Assembly (NCBI RefSeq): GCF_900088415.1
Contig: NZ_FLLQ01000005.1
Span: 310,001-374,000, forward strand
Source of the DNA: Vibrio mediterranei
GTDB taxonomy: Bacteria > Pseudomonadota > Gammaproteobacteria > Enterobacterales > Vibrionaceae
DNA length: 64,000 nucleotides
Reading direction: 5' to 3'
This document shows, one piece after another, positions 26,602-35,563 of this stretch. A program made the position numbers and the translations under genes. Positions within the stretch are counted from its first letter, which is position 1, and each line of letters begins with the position of its first letter. A model generated the notes under the pieces. That model had not been told where the DNA came from. It was given only the letters and a program-made list of their open reading frames with translations, and made no database searches.

Positions 26602-29600
26602 ATGATTAGTAAGTTTTTTATACATAGGCCGAAGTTTGCCTTCGTTATCTCTATAGTCCTGACTTTGTCCGGTCTGTTGTCGATTCCTGCTCTGCCCGTG
26701 GCAGAATTCCCTAATATCTCCCCTCCAATGGTCTCAGTGACTACATCCTATCCGGGTGCAAGTGCTGAGGTTGTTGCCGACACCGTTTCTAAGGTTATCG
26801 AGGCCGAAGTCAACGGGGTGGAAAACATGATTTACATGGAGTCCAAGGGCGCAAACGATGGTAGCTACTCGCTCAATGTTACCTTTGAGGTGGGAACCAA
26901 TGTCGATATGGCACAGGTTAACGTCCAAAACCGGGTACAACAAGCCATGCCTAGGCTTCCCCAAGAGGTTCAACGAAACGGGGTAAAAGTTGAGAAACAA
27001 GACCCAAACATCTTAATGATGCTTAACTTGGTATCACCAGATGGAAGTCTAGATAACCTATTTTTAAACAACTACATGGGCATTAATATTAAGGATAACC
27101 TTGCTCGTGTTAACGGTGTCTCGAAAGTAAGCATTATCGGTGGTATGGATTACTCCATGCGGATCTGGCTCAACCCCGATCGCATGGCAAGTTTAGGTGT
27201 TACCGTAGAAGAGGCCATTGCCTCAATTCAAGAGCAGAATATCCAAGTTGCTGCGGGACGTATTGGCGCAGCGCCAGTACCTCGAGATCAACAGTTTCAG
27301 TACACCCTCTCCACCAAAGGTCGCTTGAGCCACCCAGAAGAGTTTGAACAAATCATCATCCGTTCGAACCCGGATGGTAGCGCAGTTTATATGAGTGATA
27401 TTGCGCGTATTGAGCTTGGTGCAGCAAGTTACGATGCGGAAGCGATGCTGGATAACAAACCATCTGCACTACTTTTCATTTACCAATCAAGTGGCGCAAA
27501 TGCACTCGAAGTAGCGAAAGGTGTCCACGAAGAATTATCCCGCCTGCGCGAGCAATTTCCTGAAGATATGGACTATAAAGTTCTCTACGACACTACTCAG
27601 TTCGTAGAAACGTCCATCGATGAAATGATTGAAACTCTGTTGATTGCCGTAGCACTGGTTATCTTCGTTGTGTATATATTCTTGCAGGATGTTCGACAAA
27701 CTTTAGTTCCCGCTATCGCTATTCCGGTGTCTTTAGTCGGTACATTTGCATTCCTACTGGCAACAGGCATGAGCATCAATACCGTGTCGCTCTTCGCCTT
27801 GATCCTCGCGATCGGTATCGTAGTAGATGATGCTATCGTTGTTGTAGAAAACACCACTCGTTTAATGGAGGAAGAAGGGCTCAACGCCGTCGATGCCACA
27901 ACCAAATCCATGCAGGAGGTGACGGGACCCGTTATTGCTACCACTCTGGTGCTACTAGCGGTATTCGCGCCAACCGCAGTTATGCCGGGTATAACTGGGC
28001 AAATGTACGCGCAGTTCTCTATCACCATTTGTATTTCGGTTCTAATTTCCTCGGTGAACGCATTAACACTCAGTCCTGCGCTATGTGCTTCACTACTTAA
28101 GCCACCAAAAACGCATGAAAAAGGGTTCCATGCCAAATTCAACGTTTTGTTTGAGAAGGCAACCGGAAAATACACCAACTTTGTTTCGGGAATGGTGCGT
28201 AAGCTAATGCTAGTTGGCGTCGTCTATGTCGCCCTGATCGGTGCAACGGGCTATCTGGCTACTTCACTCCCTACCGGATTTGTCCCTACGGAAGATAAAA
28301 AAGCCTTCTTCGTCGATGTGCAATTACCTAATGGCTCTTCCATCAACCGTACCAAAGAAGTTATGACTCAAATGGTAGACGAGCTAAACCAAATGGATGG
28401 GGTAACCAATGTGATTTCAGCAAGTGGTTATTCGATTATTTCTGGCGCGGTATCGTCTAATGCAGGCTTGATGGTTGTCATTCTTTCTCACTGGGATGAG
28501 CGACAAGATCCATCCTTAGTCGAATCGCAGATCGTACGACGAGCTAACGCCGCACTATCGCAATACAGTGAAGCAACGGCAGCTGGTTTCTCCCTACCAG
28601 CGTTACCGGGGGTAGGTACGGTTTCCGGTGTAGAGTTCTATATCCAAGATACCTTGGGCAGAACACCAGCCGAGCTCGCAGGTGTCATGCGAGCAATGTC
28701 CATCCAAGCAACTTCTGAGCCTGAGCTAACGACGGCATTTAGTACGTTCCAGGCCGATGTACCGCAGCTATTCGTCGACGTAGATAGAAACAAAGCCAAA
28801 GTACAAGGTGTTGAACTAAGCAGTATTTTCACCACATTACAAACGATGCTTGGTTCAATGTATGTAAACGACTTCAACCGGTTTGGTAAGGTTTTCCGCG
28901 TGAACATGCAGGCGGAAACTGAGTTTCGCGATTCAGACCGAGACATCGCTCGTTTCTACATCCGAAACAAATACGATGTTATGGTGCCACTTAATACCTT
29001 GGTTAACGTAGAGCCTAAGCTAGGCCCTGAATACATCAACCAATTCAACTTATATAGCGCGGTTAAAGTCAACGCATTCCCAGCACCAGGCTACAGTTCA
29101 GGACAGGCGATTGATGCTGTGAAGCGAATCGCAGATACGACTTTCCCGAACGGCTATACCTATGAATGGTCAGGGCAAACTTACCAAGAGTTGAAAGCAG
29201 GTAACTTAGCGCCATTCATCTTTACCTTGGCACTTATCTTTACCTATCTATTCTTAGTTGCACAGTATGAAAGCTGGACCATTCCAGTGTCGGTTATGCT
29301 CGCTGTTCCTGTCGCTATTCTAGGGGCATTTATCTACATTTGGATAATGGGGTCTGACGTTAACTTATACACCCAAATCGGCTTGGTACTGCTAATCGGT
29401 CTTGCCTGTAAGAACGCGATTCTGATTGTAGAGTTCGCCAAACAGCTCAGGGAAAGCGGTATGAGTATCACGGACTCAGCCATAAAGGCCGCGCGACTGC
29501 GTTTCCGGGCGGTCTTGATGACAGCCTTCTCGTTCATCTTGGGGGTAATCCCACTGGTCATCGCAACCGGTGCAGGTGCTGCAAGTCGCGTCTCATTGGG

Positions 29601-29715
29601 TTATGCGGTGATGGGCGGTATGATTGCGGCCACTATTGTAGGTACCTGTCTTGTTCCAGTGTTCTACGTGATGTTGCAATCACTTCGAGAGAAAGTAAAA
29701 GGACGTAGCTCTTAA
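26602..29715 (+). CDS. RND multidrug efflux pump (HAE1 family)
   Basis: A 1037-residue inner-membrane pump of the AcrB/MexF class, with 12 helices and two large periplasmic loops. It begins [20 protein letters not shown]. The proton-relay aspartate pair is visible in [20 protein letters not shown], and the second-half signature [18 protein letters not shown] is present. AAGGA precedes the ATG. It is paired with the adaptor at 25429; no outer-membrane channel gene follows. Substrate range cannot be read from sequence. Confidence 0.93.
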   Translation: MISKFFIHRPKFAFVISIVLTLSGLLSIPALPVAEFPNISPPMVSVTTSYPGASAEVVADTVSKVIEAEVNGVENMIYMESKGANDGSYSLNVTFEVGTNVDMAQVNVQNRVQQAMPRLPQEVQRNGVKVEKQDPNILMMLNLVSPDGSLDNLFLNNYMGINIKDNLARVNGVSKVSIIGGMDYSMRIWLNPDRMASLGVTVEEAIASIQEQNIQVAAGRIGAAPVPRDQQFQYTLSTKGRLSHPEEFEQIIIRSNPDGSAVYMSDIARIELGAASYDAEAMLDNKPSALLFIYQSSGANALEVAKGVHEELSRLREQFPEDMDYKVLYDTTQFVETSIDEMIETLLIAVALVIFVVYIFLQDVRQTLVPAIAIPVSLVGTFAFLLATGMSINTVSLFALILAIGIVVDDAIVVVENTTRLMEEEGLNAVDATTKSMQEVTGPVIATTLVLLAVFAPTAVMPGITGQMYAQFSITICISVLISSVNALTLSPALCASLLKPPKTHEKGFHAKFNVLFEKATGKYTNFVSGMVRKLMLVGVVYVALIGATGYLATSLPTGFVPTEDKKAFFVDVQLPNGSSINRTKEVMTQMVDELNQMDGVTNVISASGYSIISGAVSSNAGLMVVILSHWDERQDPSLVESQIVRRANAALSQYSEATAAGFSLPALPGVGTVSGVEFYIQDTLGRTPAELAGVMRAMSIQATSEPELTTAFSTFQADVPQLFVDVDRNKAKVQGVELSSIFTTLQTMLGSMYVNDFNRFGKVFRVNMQAETEFRDSDRDIARFYIRNKYDVMVPLNTLVNVEPKLGPEYINQFNLYSAVKVNAFPAPGYSSGQAIDAVKRIADTTFPNGYTYEWSGQTYQELKAGNLAPFIFTLALIFTYLFLVAQYESWTIPVSVMLAVPVAILGAFIYIWIMGSDVNLYTQIGLVLLIGLACKNAILIVEFAKQLRESGMSITDSAIKAARLRFRAVLMTAFSFILGVIPLVIATGAGAASRVSLGYAVMGGMIAATIVGTCLVPVFYVMLQSLREKVKGRSS

Positions 29716-29727
29716 CGCACTCCAACA

Positions 29728-29755
29728 AAAAAAGCCTGATTTATCAGGCTTTTTT
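29728..29755. terminator. Bidirectional terminator after the RND pump
   Basis: AAAAAAGCCTGAT/ATCAGGCTTTTTT arms with TT between them. It can serve the RND operon and the convergent DUF2913-like gene. Confidence 0.9.
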
Positions 29756-29774
29756 GTTATTTCTTAAACAGAGA

Positions 29775-30407
29775 CTACGACTTATCAAGTTCGAGTGTAA
29801 TTCTCACAAAGTTGTCGTCTTCGTATTGTATCTGGTAGCTAAAGATATCATTGGCATATATCGTTTTTAGGAACAGGTGCTTTTCACGTACCGTCCCTCT
29901 AAATAAAATCGATATTCCTGATAACAATTGGTTACGTGTACCGAAATGTGCGTTTAGGTCCGTTGATAGCACGCACAGCAAACAACCATTCTCATCATGG
30001 TTGAGATCCACTTTCTCAGGACTCGATAACAGTACTGTGGTACCCAGTTTCTTTTCCAACTCACGAATTAATAATAGATAGCTATCTAAGTGTGGCTGCG
30101 AAACGTCAGGCTTAGCTTCAACTCCTCGCAATAAAACATCTTCTAAATCTACTTGCGATTTCTTTGCTTGCAAGCTCATGGCTTTTAATTGCTTTCTAAT
30201 CGCTTTGTATTTATTGCTTTTTAGTTTCGGCTTTAGCCATCGAACCAGTAACTCGTTCTTCTTGGCAAGATCGAATAATTGGGATTTGGACTCTAACTTC
30301 TTGAATTCTAGATGTAACAAGGCGTGCAAAGACACCTCGGTCAATAACTGAATTGATACCGAGTTAGACGTACTCATTTGCTTTGAACTGGATCCTTTGT
30401 TCTGCAT
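29775..30407 (-). CDS. DUF2913-like hypothetical protein
   Basis: A 210-residue, soluble, Lys/Leu-rich protein. The N-terminal block SLHALLHLEFKKLESKSQLF, followed by KKNELLVRWLKPKLKSNKYK, resembles DUF2913 proteins of Vibrio and enterobacteria, whose role is unknown. No signal peptide or membrane helix. The start may be ATG 30407 or ATG 30377 (MSTSNS); neither has a good ribosome site. It lies 29 bases downstream of the tRNA-Leu gene on the same strand and could be transcribed from the tRNA promoter. Confidence 0.6.
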   Translation of the reverse strand: MQNKGSSSKQMSTSNSVSIQLLTEVSLHALLHLEFKKLESKSQLFDLAKKNELLVRWLKPKLKSNKYKAIRKQLKAMSLQAKKSQVDLEDVLLRGVEAKPDVSQPHLDSYLLLIRELEKKLGTTVLLSSPEKVDLNHDENGCLLCVLSTDLNAHFGTRNQLLSGISILFRGTVREKHLFLKTIYANDIFSYQIQYEDDNFVRITLELDKS

Positions 30408-30436
30408 TGTAGTCTGTTGGTATTAAAGAAAGGGAA

Positions 30437-30520
30437 TGGTGCCGAGAGAGGGACTCGAACCCTCACACCAAAGGCACTAGCACCTCATGCTAGCGTGTCT
30501 ACCAATTTCACCATCTCGGC
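30437..30520 (-). tRNA. tRNA-Leu (anticodon GAG)
   Basis: An 84-base minus-strand gene starting GCCGAGATGGTGAAATTGG and ending CTCTCGGCACCA, with CCA encoded. The acceptor arm pairs over seven bases. The anticodon stem CTAGC/GCTAG encloses the loop ATGAGGT, giving anticodon GAG. A long variable arm (GTGCCTTTGGTGT region) and the GGTTCGAGTCC T-arm confirm a class II leucine tRNA. Confidence 0.96.
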
Positions 30521-31149
30521 ATCGATAAATGCATCACTAAATCGCATCTATTTATCACCGCTATTTTAGCGGATTCCGAAATGTTAACTGACGATTTTTT
30601 ACTTGTATAGCGTTTCAATAGATAAAATCAATAAAACCAGTTCGTTTGATGAACAAATAATCACATTGGCGATTTCACATCCACTCATTTTGAGTATACG
30701 AACCTAAACACCCACGCTTGGGTACGTGATTAATACCAACCAAATGCTCAATACATTAATGAAAATGATATCTGAATTATAGTTCACTTAGTGTATTGGT
30801 GTGATCAAGCCAGATAATATATCCCCTTACATATTCAAGCTGAACGCTTACATCGACGCATATTGACGAAGTATAAAGCCTATCTGCACAAGGTTTGCCT
30901 ACATACCTAATCGATATTGAATACAAATTACGAGTCAGCCTTTGAAAGAACGAGTCACAAAAGTCAGACGCTCAACATAACTGGCAGCCCGTACGGCAAT
31001 AATTAAGAGCGCAGAATAGCACTCATAAATCTCGAGTCGTACGGTCCTTATTACAAAAAAAGCGATAGGTTCGAGCCATAACATTGCTCCAGCACCTAAA
31101 TTAATTTTAATCCAACAACGCTAAGGATAGCCTGATACAAGGCAATGAC
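30521..31149. other. Intergenic region, 629 bases, no supported gene
   Basis: It holds the presumed promoter of the minus-strand tRNA-Leu near 30521-30600, a small hairpin CCGCTA-TTT-TAGCGG at 30558-30572, and the presumed promoter of the plus-strand peptide/YiaV-like unit near its right end. No open frame longer than about 60 codons with a ribosome site is visible. The composition is AT-rich and otherwise featureless. Confidence 0.5.
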
Positions 31150-31323
31150 ATGTTCAGACTATTGAAACACTCATTACTGGTTACCAGCGCCGTCCCAACG
31201 CTGGTCTTTGCAGGTGAACGCCGATCATCCGATAGGCTTAAACTTGGTCCTCAGGAAGTTCCTTTACACCTCCGCAGTGCCTATCTGAAGTCATATCACT
31301 ATGTCGCAAAGCCGAACGAGTAA
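31150..31323 (+). CDS. 57-residue secreted peptide gene upstream of the YiaV-like unit
   Basis: An ATG at 31150 with AAGG 8 bases upstream opens 57 codons. The product starts MFRLLKHSLLVTSAVPTLVF and has a plausible signal peptide with cleavage after VFA. A short basic mature part ends YHYVAKPNE. The stop at 31321 lies 7 bases before the next ATG (31331), which argues for translational coupling with the membrane protein gene. I recognise no family. It is below common gene-calling length limits. Confidence 0.5.
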   Translation: MFRLLKHSLLVTSAVPTLVFAGERRSSDRLKLGPQEVPLHLRSAYLKSYHYVAKPNE

Positions 31324-31330
31324 TCAAATC

Positions 31331-31792
31331 ATGAAAAACAAGTTAACAGCAGTACTCCGTTTTTTAACCAAGTGGATGTTAATAGTCAGTGGTTTTCTAT
31401 CACTAAGCTATTTCTTTTCATTACTATCGAAAGTGCATGGTAAAGACCTTCCTGAAAGCTATTTCAGCGATGGTATGCCTAGCATATTGGGGCTTCTTAA
31501 CTCAGAGCTCTTTATGGGTATTATTTTCGTTATCACCATTTCTATCATCGTTTACGTCTTATACCTTTTGTGGCAATTACATGAAGTCGCGGTTCACCGA
31601 AGTCAATACATGCAGAGCGCTCACGCCAACCTAGTATTCGCACTATCCCTTTGTGGGTTATTTATCGACAAATTATGGTGGGTATTAGCTGTCATTATTG
31701 CCTTCACTAACTGGGAAGCGTTGGCTTCAGCATTAAGTAAGGTCATTCACACCGGAATCCACGGCGACAAAAAGCAGGAGCAATCGTCATGA
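31331..31792 (+). CDS. Inner-membrane protein preceding the HlyD-like gene (YiaW-like position)
   Basis: A 153-residue protein with about four hydrophobic segments: residues 8-33, 56-80, 97-113 and 114-135. It overlaps the HlyD-like gene by 4 bases (ATGA). The pairing of a small membrane protein with a YiaV/YibH-type adaptor parallels E. coli yiaW-yiaV. The motif HRSQYMQSAHANLVFALSLC, followed by a Trp-rich helix, is reminiscent of DUF3302, but similarity is weak. The ATG at 31331 follows the stop of the short peptide gene; an in-frame ATG at 31301 inside that gene is an alternative. Confidence 0.65.
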   Translation: MKNKLTAVLRFLTKWMLIVSGFLSLSYFFSLLSKVHGKDLPESYFSDGMPSILGLLNSELFMGIIFVITISIIVYVLYLLWQLHEVAVHRSQYMQSAHANLVFALSLCGLFIDKLWWVLAVIIAFTNWEALASALSKVIHTGIHGDKKQEQSS

Positions 31793-32820
31793 AAGAAATT
31801 ATGCTTCCGTATGTCCTGATTGTTTGGTTACTAGTGAAATTAGGCGTCATCAAATGGACCCTCCGTAATGCAGTGATTAGCGTTGGTTTTGGTACTTTTT
31901 TAGCATTTATGCTGTTTACTGCGCACCGATTTTGGTCGCCCGCTGATTTGACAGACAGCACCACAGTAAAAGCGCCTCATGCGGTACTAAGCCCTTTATT
32001 TGGGCAGCAAGTCAAAGACATTTACGTGACTCATAACCAACGAGTCAAGAAAGGTGAGTTACTGTATACGTTAGAGTCAGAAGACACAGACGAAGAGTTG
32101 AAGAGCTTGCACTCTAGCCTTATTGCGGCTGAACATCGAATTATCAGCATCGAAGAGCAGATTGCGATTGATGTTAAGAACCATAAACGCCTAATTAACC
32201 TAGATGAGTTTAGCTCTGAACAAGAAAGAGATGAGCTGCATACCAAAATACAACAAGGGAAAGCAGACCTAATGGCAGCTCGCTCCGATGTTGATGGTAT
32301 TCAAGCTCAGATCAACCAAAAGCAATGGTTAAACGACCGCAACCAGATCAGAGCACCTTTTGATGGTGTAGTAGGTGTTATTAACATTGCCAAAGGCTCT
32401 CGTACTGGCAACTTGTATCTCTATAACATCGAGAAGAAATTCGTCGAAATGCGCGTAAGTGACCAAACTTTCCGACATATAAAGGAAGGTCAATTCGCCG
32501 AGTTTTATGTTAATTCTCATCCAGGTGAAGTATTTCGCGGTCGAGTACACAGCATTACAACCAATACCGGTGAAGCGACCGTATCTGCTCGCGGTAACAC
32601 GCAACAAGTTCGCCAGCACGTAGGCAACAACACCGGTGCACATGGTCGTACTGTTGTTATTGAATTTAATGAACCTGAAGGCTACGACGTGCCACTTGGC
32701 GCCACAGGTTCAGGCTGGATATCAGCAAGCAAGCCGTCCCAGGCACTTGGTTTTATGGACATCATCGGTGGTGCAACAGTACGATTGAAAGCACTTAAAG
32801 CTTATCTAAGCGCTATTTAA
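31789..32820 (+). CDS. HlyD-family adaptor protein, YiaV/YibH-like
   Basis: A 343-residue membrane fusion protein with two N-terminal hydrophobic helices (about residues 4-45). The lipoyl halves are at VLSPLFGQQVKDIYVTHNQR and IRAPFDGVVGVINIAKGS, with a coiled-coil hairpin rich in Glu between them, followed by a C-terminal beta domain. The architecture fits YiaV/YibH, whose partners are poorly known. It is translationally coupled to the membrane protein upstream. An RND pump without its own adaptor lies at 35564, but two other genes separate them. Confidence 0.82.
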   Translation: MKEIMLPYVLIVWLLVKLGVIKWTLRNAVISVGFGTFLAFMLFTAHRFWSPADLTDSTTVKAPHAVLSPLFGQQVKDIYVTHNQRVKKGELLYTLESEDTDEELKSLHSSLIAAEHRIISIEEQIAIDVKNHKRLINLDEFSSEQERDELHTKIQQGKADLMAARSDVDGIQAQINQKQWLNDRNQIRAPFDGVVGVINIAKGSRTGNLYLYNIEKKFVEMRVSDQTFRHIKEGQFAEFYVNSHPGEVFRGRVHSITTNTGEATVSARGNTQQVRQHVGNNTGAHGRTVVIEFNEPEGYDVPLGATGSGWISASKPSQALGFMDIIGGATVRLKALKAYLSAI

Positions 32821-32889
32821 TGTTAACCCTTTTAAGGCCCGCGCATAGTTGGAACTCTGATTGGAACTGGTAAGGAAAATTGGGCCTAC

Positions 32890-32918
32890 AACACCTCACT
32901 TATGTGGGGTGTTTTTTT
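32890..32918 (+). terminator. Terminator after the HlyD-like gene
   Basis: AACACCTCAC/GTGGGGTGTT arms (one G-T pair), 4-base loop, then seven T. Confidence 0.85.
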
Positions 32919-33095
32919 ATCTTTAACCAGATATTTATCCCCATTTTGGCAGCTTAATAGTCTCTTGCCCTAGATACGCAAATAGCAACCCCATCCATTC
33001 GAATAACAAATACAAGCCAACTAACTCCTATCGGAACTTTTCATTATCTTTTGCATCGCTCTCAACAAGAAGAGTATCAATAAAAGGTAATTAAA

Positions 33096-33779
33096 ATGAA
33101 AAAGACAGCAATCGTTCTAGCGTTAACTTCAGTATTTGCAACTAATGCTATGGCAGACGGTGTAACTGGTGGTGTGGAACTAGATGCTAAGTTCGTAAAT
33201 GGCGCGGCCGAATATAAAGCAGACAATGGCTCTGGTATCAAAGCGTTCATCGGTTATGAAGGTTTCGGTGCTTCAGCTAAGCGCAAAGCAAACTTTGAAA
33301 ATGAGTACAACCTTAACTACACCCATGATTTTGGTAACATCTGGCTAAAAGGCGAATATGAGTTCGTTGATAAGAAGAGTCGTCAACAGCCAGCTAACGA
33401 CCAAAACAAATTTGGTGTTACCGTTGGTGGTAACGTGGCGGAACTATTCGATACCTCATTGCGTTTGCGTAAAGACACCGACTTAAACTCCAATACTCTC
33501 GCTCCACGTGGAGATATCTATCGCTTTGATCTAGCAGCTGGTAAGCAAGTTACTGAACGTGTGTACCTGAATGCCAAAGTGGTTGGGCAAAAACAGAATA
33601 AGAAAGAAGCAATTACTGTTGGCGACAAGAACAAAGACTCTATCTACAACCTAGAGCTGCGTGCCACATTTACCGCTATCGACAATATGATCCCTTATGT
33701 AGAAGTAGGTAATGAGGGTAAATTTGGCACTGACACTCGCAATACCTACGGCAAAGTGGGCGTTGTTTTCCCATTCTAA
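33096..33779 (+). CDS. Outer-membrane barrel protein, unassigned porin-like
   Basis: A 227-residue exported protein with signal peptide (NAMA-DGVTGG). Regular beta-strands follow (KAFIGYEGFGASAK, NLNYTHDFGNIWLKGEYEF), and it ends in GVVFPF. The strand pattern suggests a 10-12 stranded barrel like KdgM-type oligosaccharide porins, but I see no diagnostic motif. AAGG lies 8 bases before the ATG. Own promoter; a 9-base hairpin follows the stop. Confidence 0.72.
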   Translation: MKKTAIVLALTSVFATNAMADGVTGGVELDAKFVNGAAEYKADNGSGIKAFIGYEGFGASAKRKANFENEYNLNYTHDFGNIWLKGEYEFVDKKSRQQPANDQNKFGVTVGGNVAELFDTSLRLRKDTDLNSNTLAPRGDIYRFDLAAGKQVTERVYLNAKVVGQKQNKKEAITVGDKNKDSIYNLELRATFTAIDNMIPYVEVGNEGKFGTDTRNTYGKVGVVFPF

Positions 33780-33803
33780 TTTGACACTATTAGTTAAAGC
33801 ACA

Positions 33804-33829
33804 AAGATATTCGAAGGAATGAATATCTT
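33804..33829. other. Hairpin downstream of the barrel gene
   Basis: AAGATATTC/GAATATCTT perfect arms with an 8-base loop, 25 bases after the stop at 33779. No T tract follows, so it may be an mRNA-stabilising element or a weak terminator between convergent genes. Confidence 0.4.
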
Positions 33830-33897
33830 ACAGTGAACCTATTCTTCCTTCTTCAACCCTTCAAACAGTCTTACTGCTCAATATCTTCAAAACAACT

Positions 33898-34710
33898 CTA
33901 GAACTGGTAATTGAACTCTACCCTCTGGTCACCTTCAAAATAGCTTTGTTCTTGAGTCCAGTTGGCAAAATAGCGCATGTTAAAGCGAGGCGTAAACTGA
34001 TAAGACACTGCAAATTCATTAGTAAAGATAGAACTCATTCCTACGCCGTATGCATTGTCGACATAAGATTTAGAACCAGATAGAGTCGTTAACCACATCG
34101 GATTGTAGTTAAGCCATAGCTTATCCGTAATCGCATATTTGGTATAAGCCCCCACTACTGCGTATGTTCCTGGAACTGTGTAACCATTATCTTGTGGTTC
34201 AGTTTGACAATCGTTAGCATCGGTGCAACTGGGAAAATCCCCATTGCGCACATTGACGCCCAATCCTGCAAGTGGATAGAGGTTAAGGTTGCCCCATTTA
34301 GGCAATGCTTGAATAAAACTATAGGACGCATTCAAACTTTCTTGCTCCACGTTATAGTTCAGATCAAGTTGACTACCGCGACCATTGGTGGTGTCCACAC
34401 TAAAGTTTCGAAAACGAACGCTATCAATTGAATTGTCACGACTACCCGTTCCAGACCAACCGAGATATTCTCCAGCTATTCCCTTCACTTCGATGATGTT
34501 CATCGCCATGGTATCAGGGTTACCTGTATCGTATGTGCGCCCGACTTTGATGTTTAAACCTTTGTCCGATGTCCCAGCACCCGCCTGCGTATAAACCGCT
34601 AAAGGGTCAGACATATCTTGGATTTCAGTATCGGAATTTTGGTCTGCAAAAGAAGAAAAAGAACAAACAGCTACCGTGGCCGCCGTTAAAAAAGAAATGT
34701 GTGCACGCAT
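33898..34710 (-). CDS. Outer-membrane barrel protein of unknown function
   Basis: A 270-residue exported protein with signal peptide (SSFA-DQNSD). A conserved-looking N-terminal region follows (DPLAVYTQAGAGTSDKGLNI, KVGRTYDTGNPD), then many beta-strands, and it ends in VEFNYQF. Two cysteines (CTDANDC) sit in a predicted loop. The start has AGGGTGAG upstream. It resembles uncharacterised Vibrio outer-membrane proteins. No specific function is recognised. Confidence 0.7.
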   Translation of the reverse strand: MRAHISFLTAATVAVCSFSSFADQNSDTEIQDMSDPLAVYTQAGAGTSDKGLNIKVGRTYDTGNPDTMAMNIIEVKGIAGEYLGWSGTGSRDNSIDSVRFRNFSVDTTNGRGSQLDLNYNVEQESLNASYSFIQALPKWGNLNLYPLAGLGVNVRNGDFPSCTDANDCQTEPQDNGYTVPGTYAVVGAYTKYAITDKLWLNYNPMWLTTLSGSKSYVDNAYGVGMSSIFTNEFAVSYQFTPRFNMRYFANWTQEQSYFEGDQRVEFNYQF

Positions 34711-34813
34711 ATAAACTCACCCTAATACAAAACAAACCTCCTTTTGTATTACCAACACTACTTTCTCGATTGGCAGCACCTCATCCATAAAATGCTGGGG
34801 AAGCCTAAAAGCG

Positions 34814-34852
34814 AGAGGCTATAACCTCAATTAACTCAAGGTTATAGCCTCT
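34814..34852. terminator. Long-stemmed hairpin downstream of the split secreted-protein gene
   Basis: Perfect 14-base arms (AGAGGCTATAACCT and its complement) with an 11-base loop, followed in the minus transcript by CGCTTTTAGG. It likely terminates the transcript of 34959-35321 and lies upstream of the barrel gene at 34710. Confidence 0.65.
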
Positions 34853-34958
34853 ATTACTCTGCGATTATTGACTCGAATATAAGTTAATAAGAATCAAACC
34901 GTTAGTTATCAATTATATCGTCTCAAAGACTGATAAAAGTGTTAATTACATCACTCAA

Positions 34959-35321
34959 TCACCAGCTATCATCAATCGCAGCGTCAACAATAGCATCCTC
35001 AACCACAGCGTCTTCATAGTCAGAAATAATCGCATCTTCAACAACTGCTTCACCAATTAACTGATCACATTCTGCATCCGCATATGCACCATCAATTACA
35101 CCAGCAGCACTACCAATCATTGCTCCTGATTTGGCATCACCGGCGACGGCTCATACAACACCACCAACTATCGCGCCATCAACAGCATTAGTGATGACAT
35201 TCCCTCCGTCGCATGGGTGGTATGCCATAGCTCCATTTGACCACATGTAAACCGTAAAACTTAGTAGCAACGCTCTGTTTAACTGTCTCTTTTTCATCTT
35301 TTTATCACTATTAATATTCAT
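34959..35321 (-). pseudogene. Small secreted acidic protein interrupted by an in-frame TGA
   Basis: From the ATG at 35321 the frame encodes a signal peptide (MKKRQLNRALLLSF region, cleavage near NGAMA-YHPC) and a Gly/Val-rich stretch ending GAIVGGVV. It then meets TGA at 35153-35151. Beyond it the same frame stays open for 63 more codons (AVAGDAKSGAMIGSAAG, then acidic repeats GEAVVEDAII and DAVVEDAIVDAAIDDSW) to a second TGA at 34959. The continuity of composition argues that this was one gene of about 120 residues. A glycine codon GGA would become TGA by one change. Whether it is dead, read through or a sequencing error cannot be told. No known family. Confidence 0.55.
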
Positions 35322-35563
35322 TTGGTGCAACGCACTTCTTGATAGACTAATTCTAAGTTTTGTCGCCAAGCAGGCAAAAATAGGTTCCATAAACAAAGCC
35401 GAGAGTTCTCTAAAAATCTCATCGGTAAAATATCGATTAAGCCGTGTATTCGAACATTCAATATCACACGCCAAACATTCCAATAGATCGGCTAGTAACC
35501 CATTTGTTATTAAAAATTCACGGGCGTAATATCCGGACAATTTCCAATAACTCGGTGGCTGAC

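Noticed and set aside
27597..28178. Long open frame (193 codons) antisense to the first RND gene
   Set aside because: It lies wholly inside a well-supported RND gene, has no ribosome site and no recognisable protein character; a shadow of biased codon use.
35151..35540. 129-codon minus-strand frame overlapping the RND start region
   Set aside because: Only the last third (signal peptide onwards) looks coding; the upstream part has no ribosome site or protein-like composition. Treated as the split gene 34959-35321 instead.
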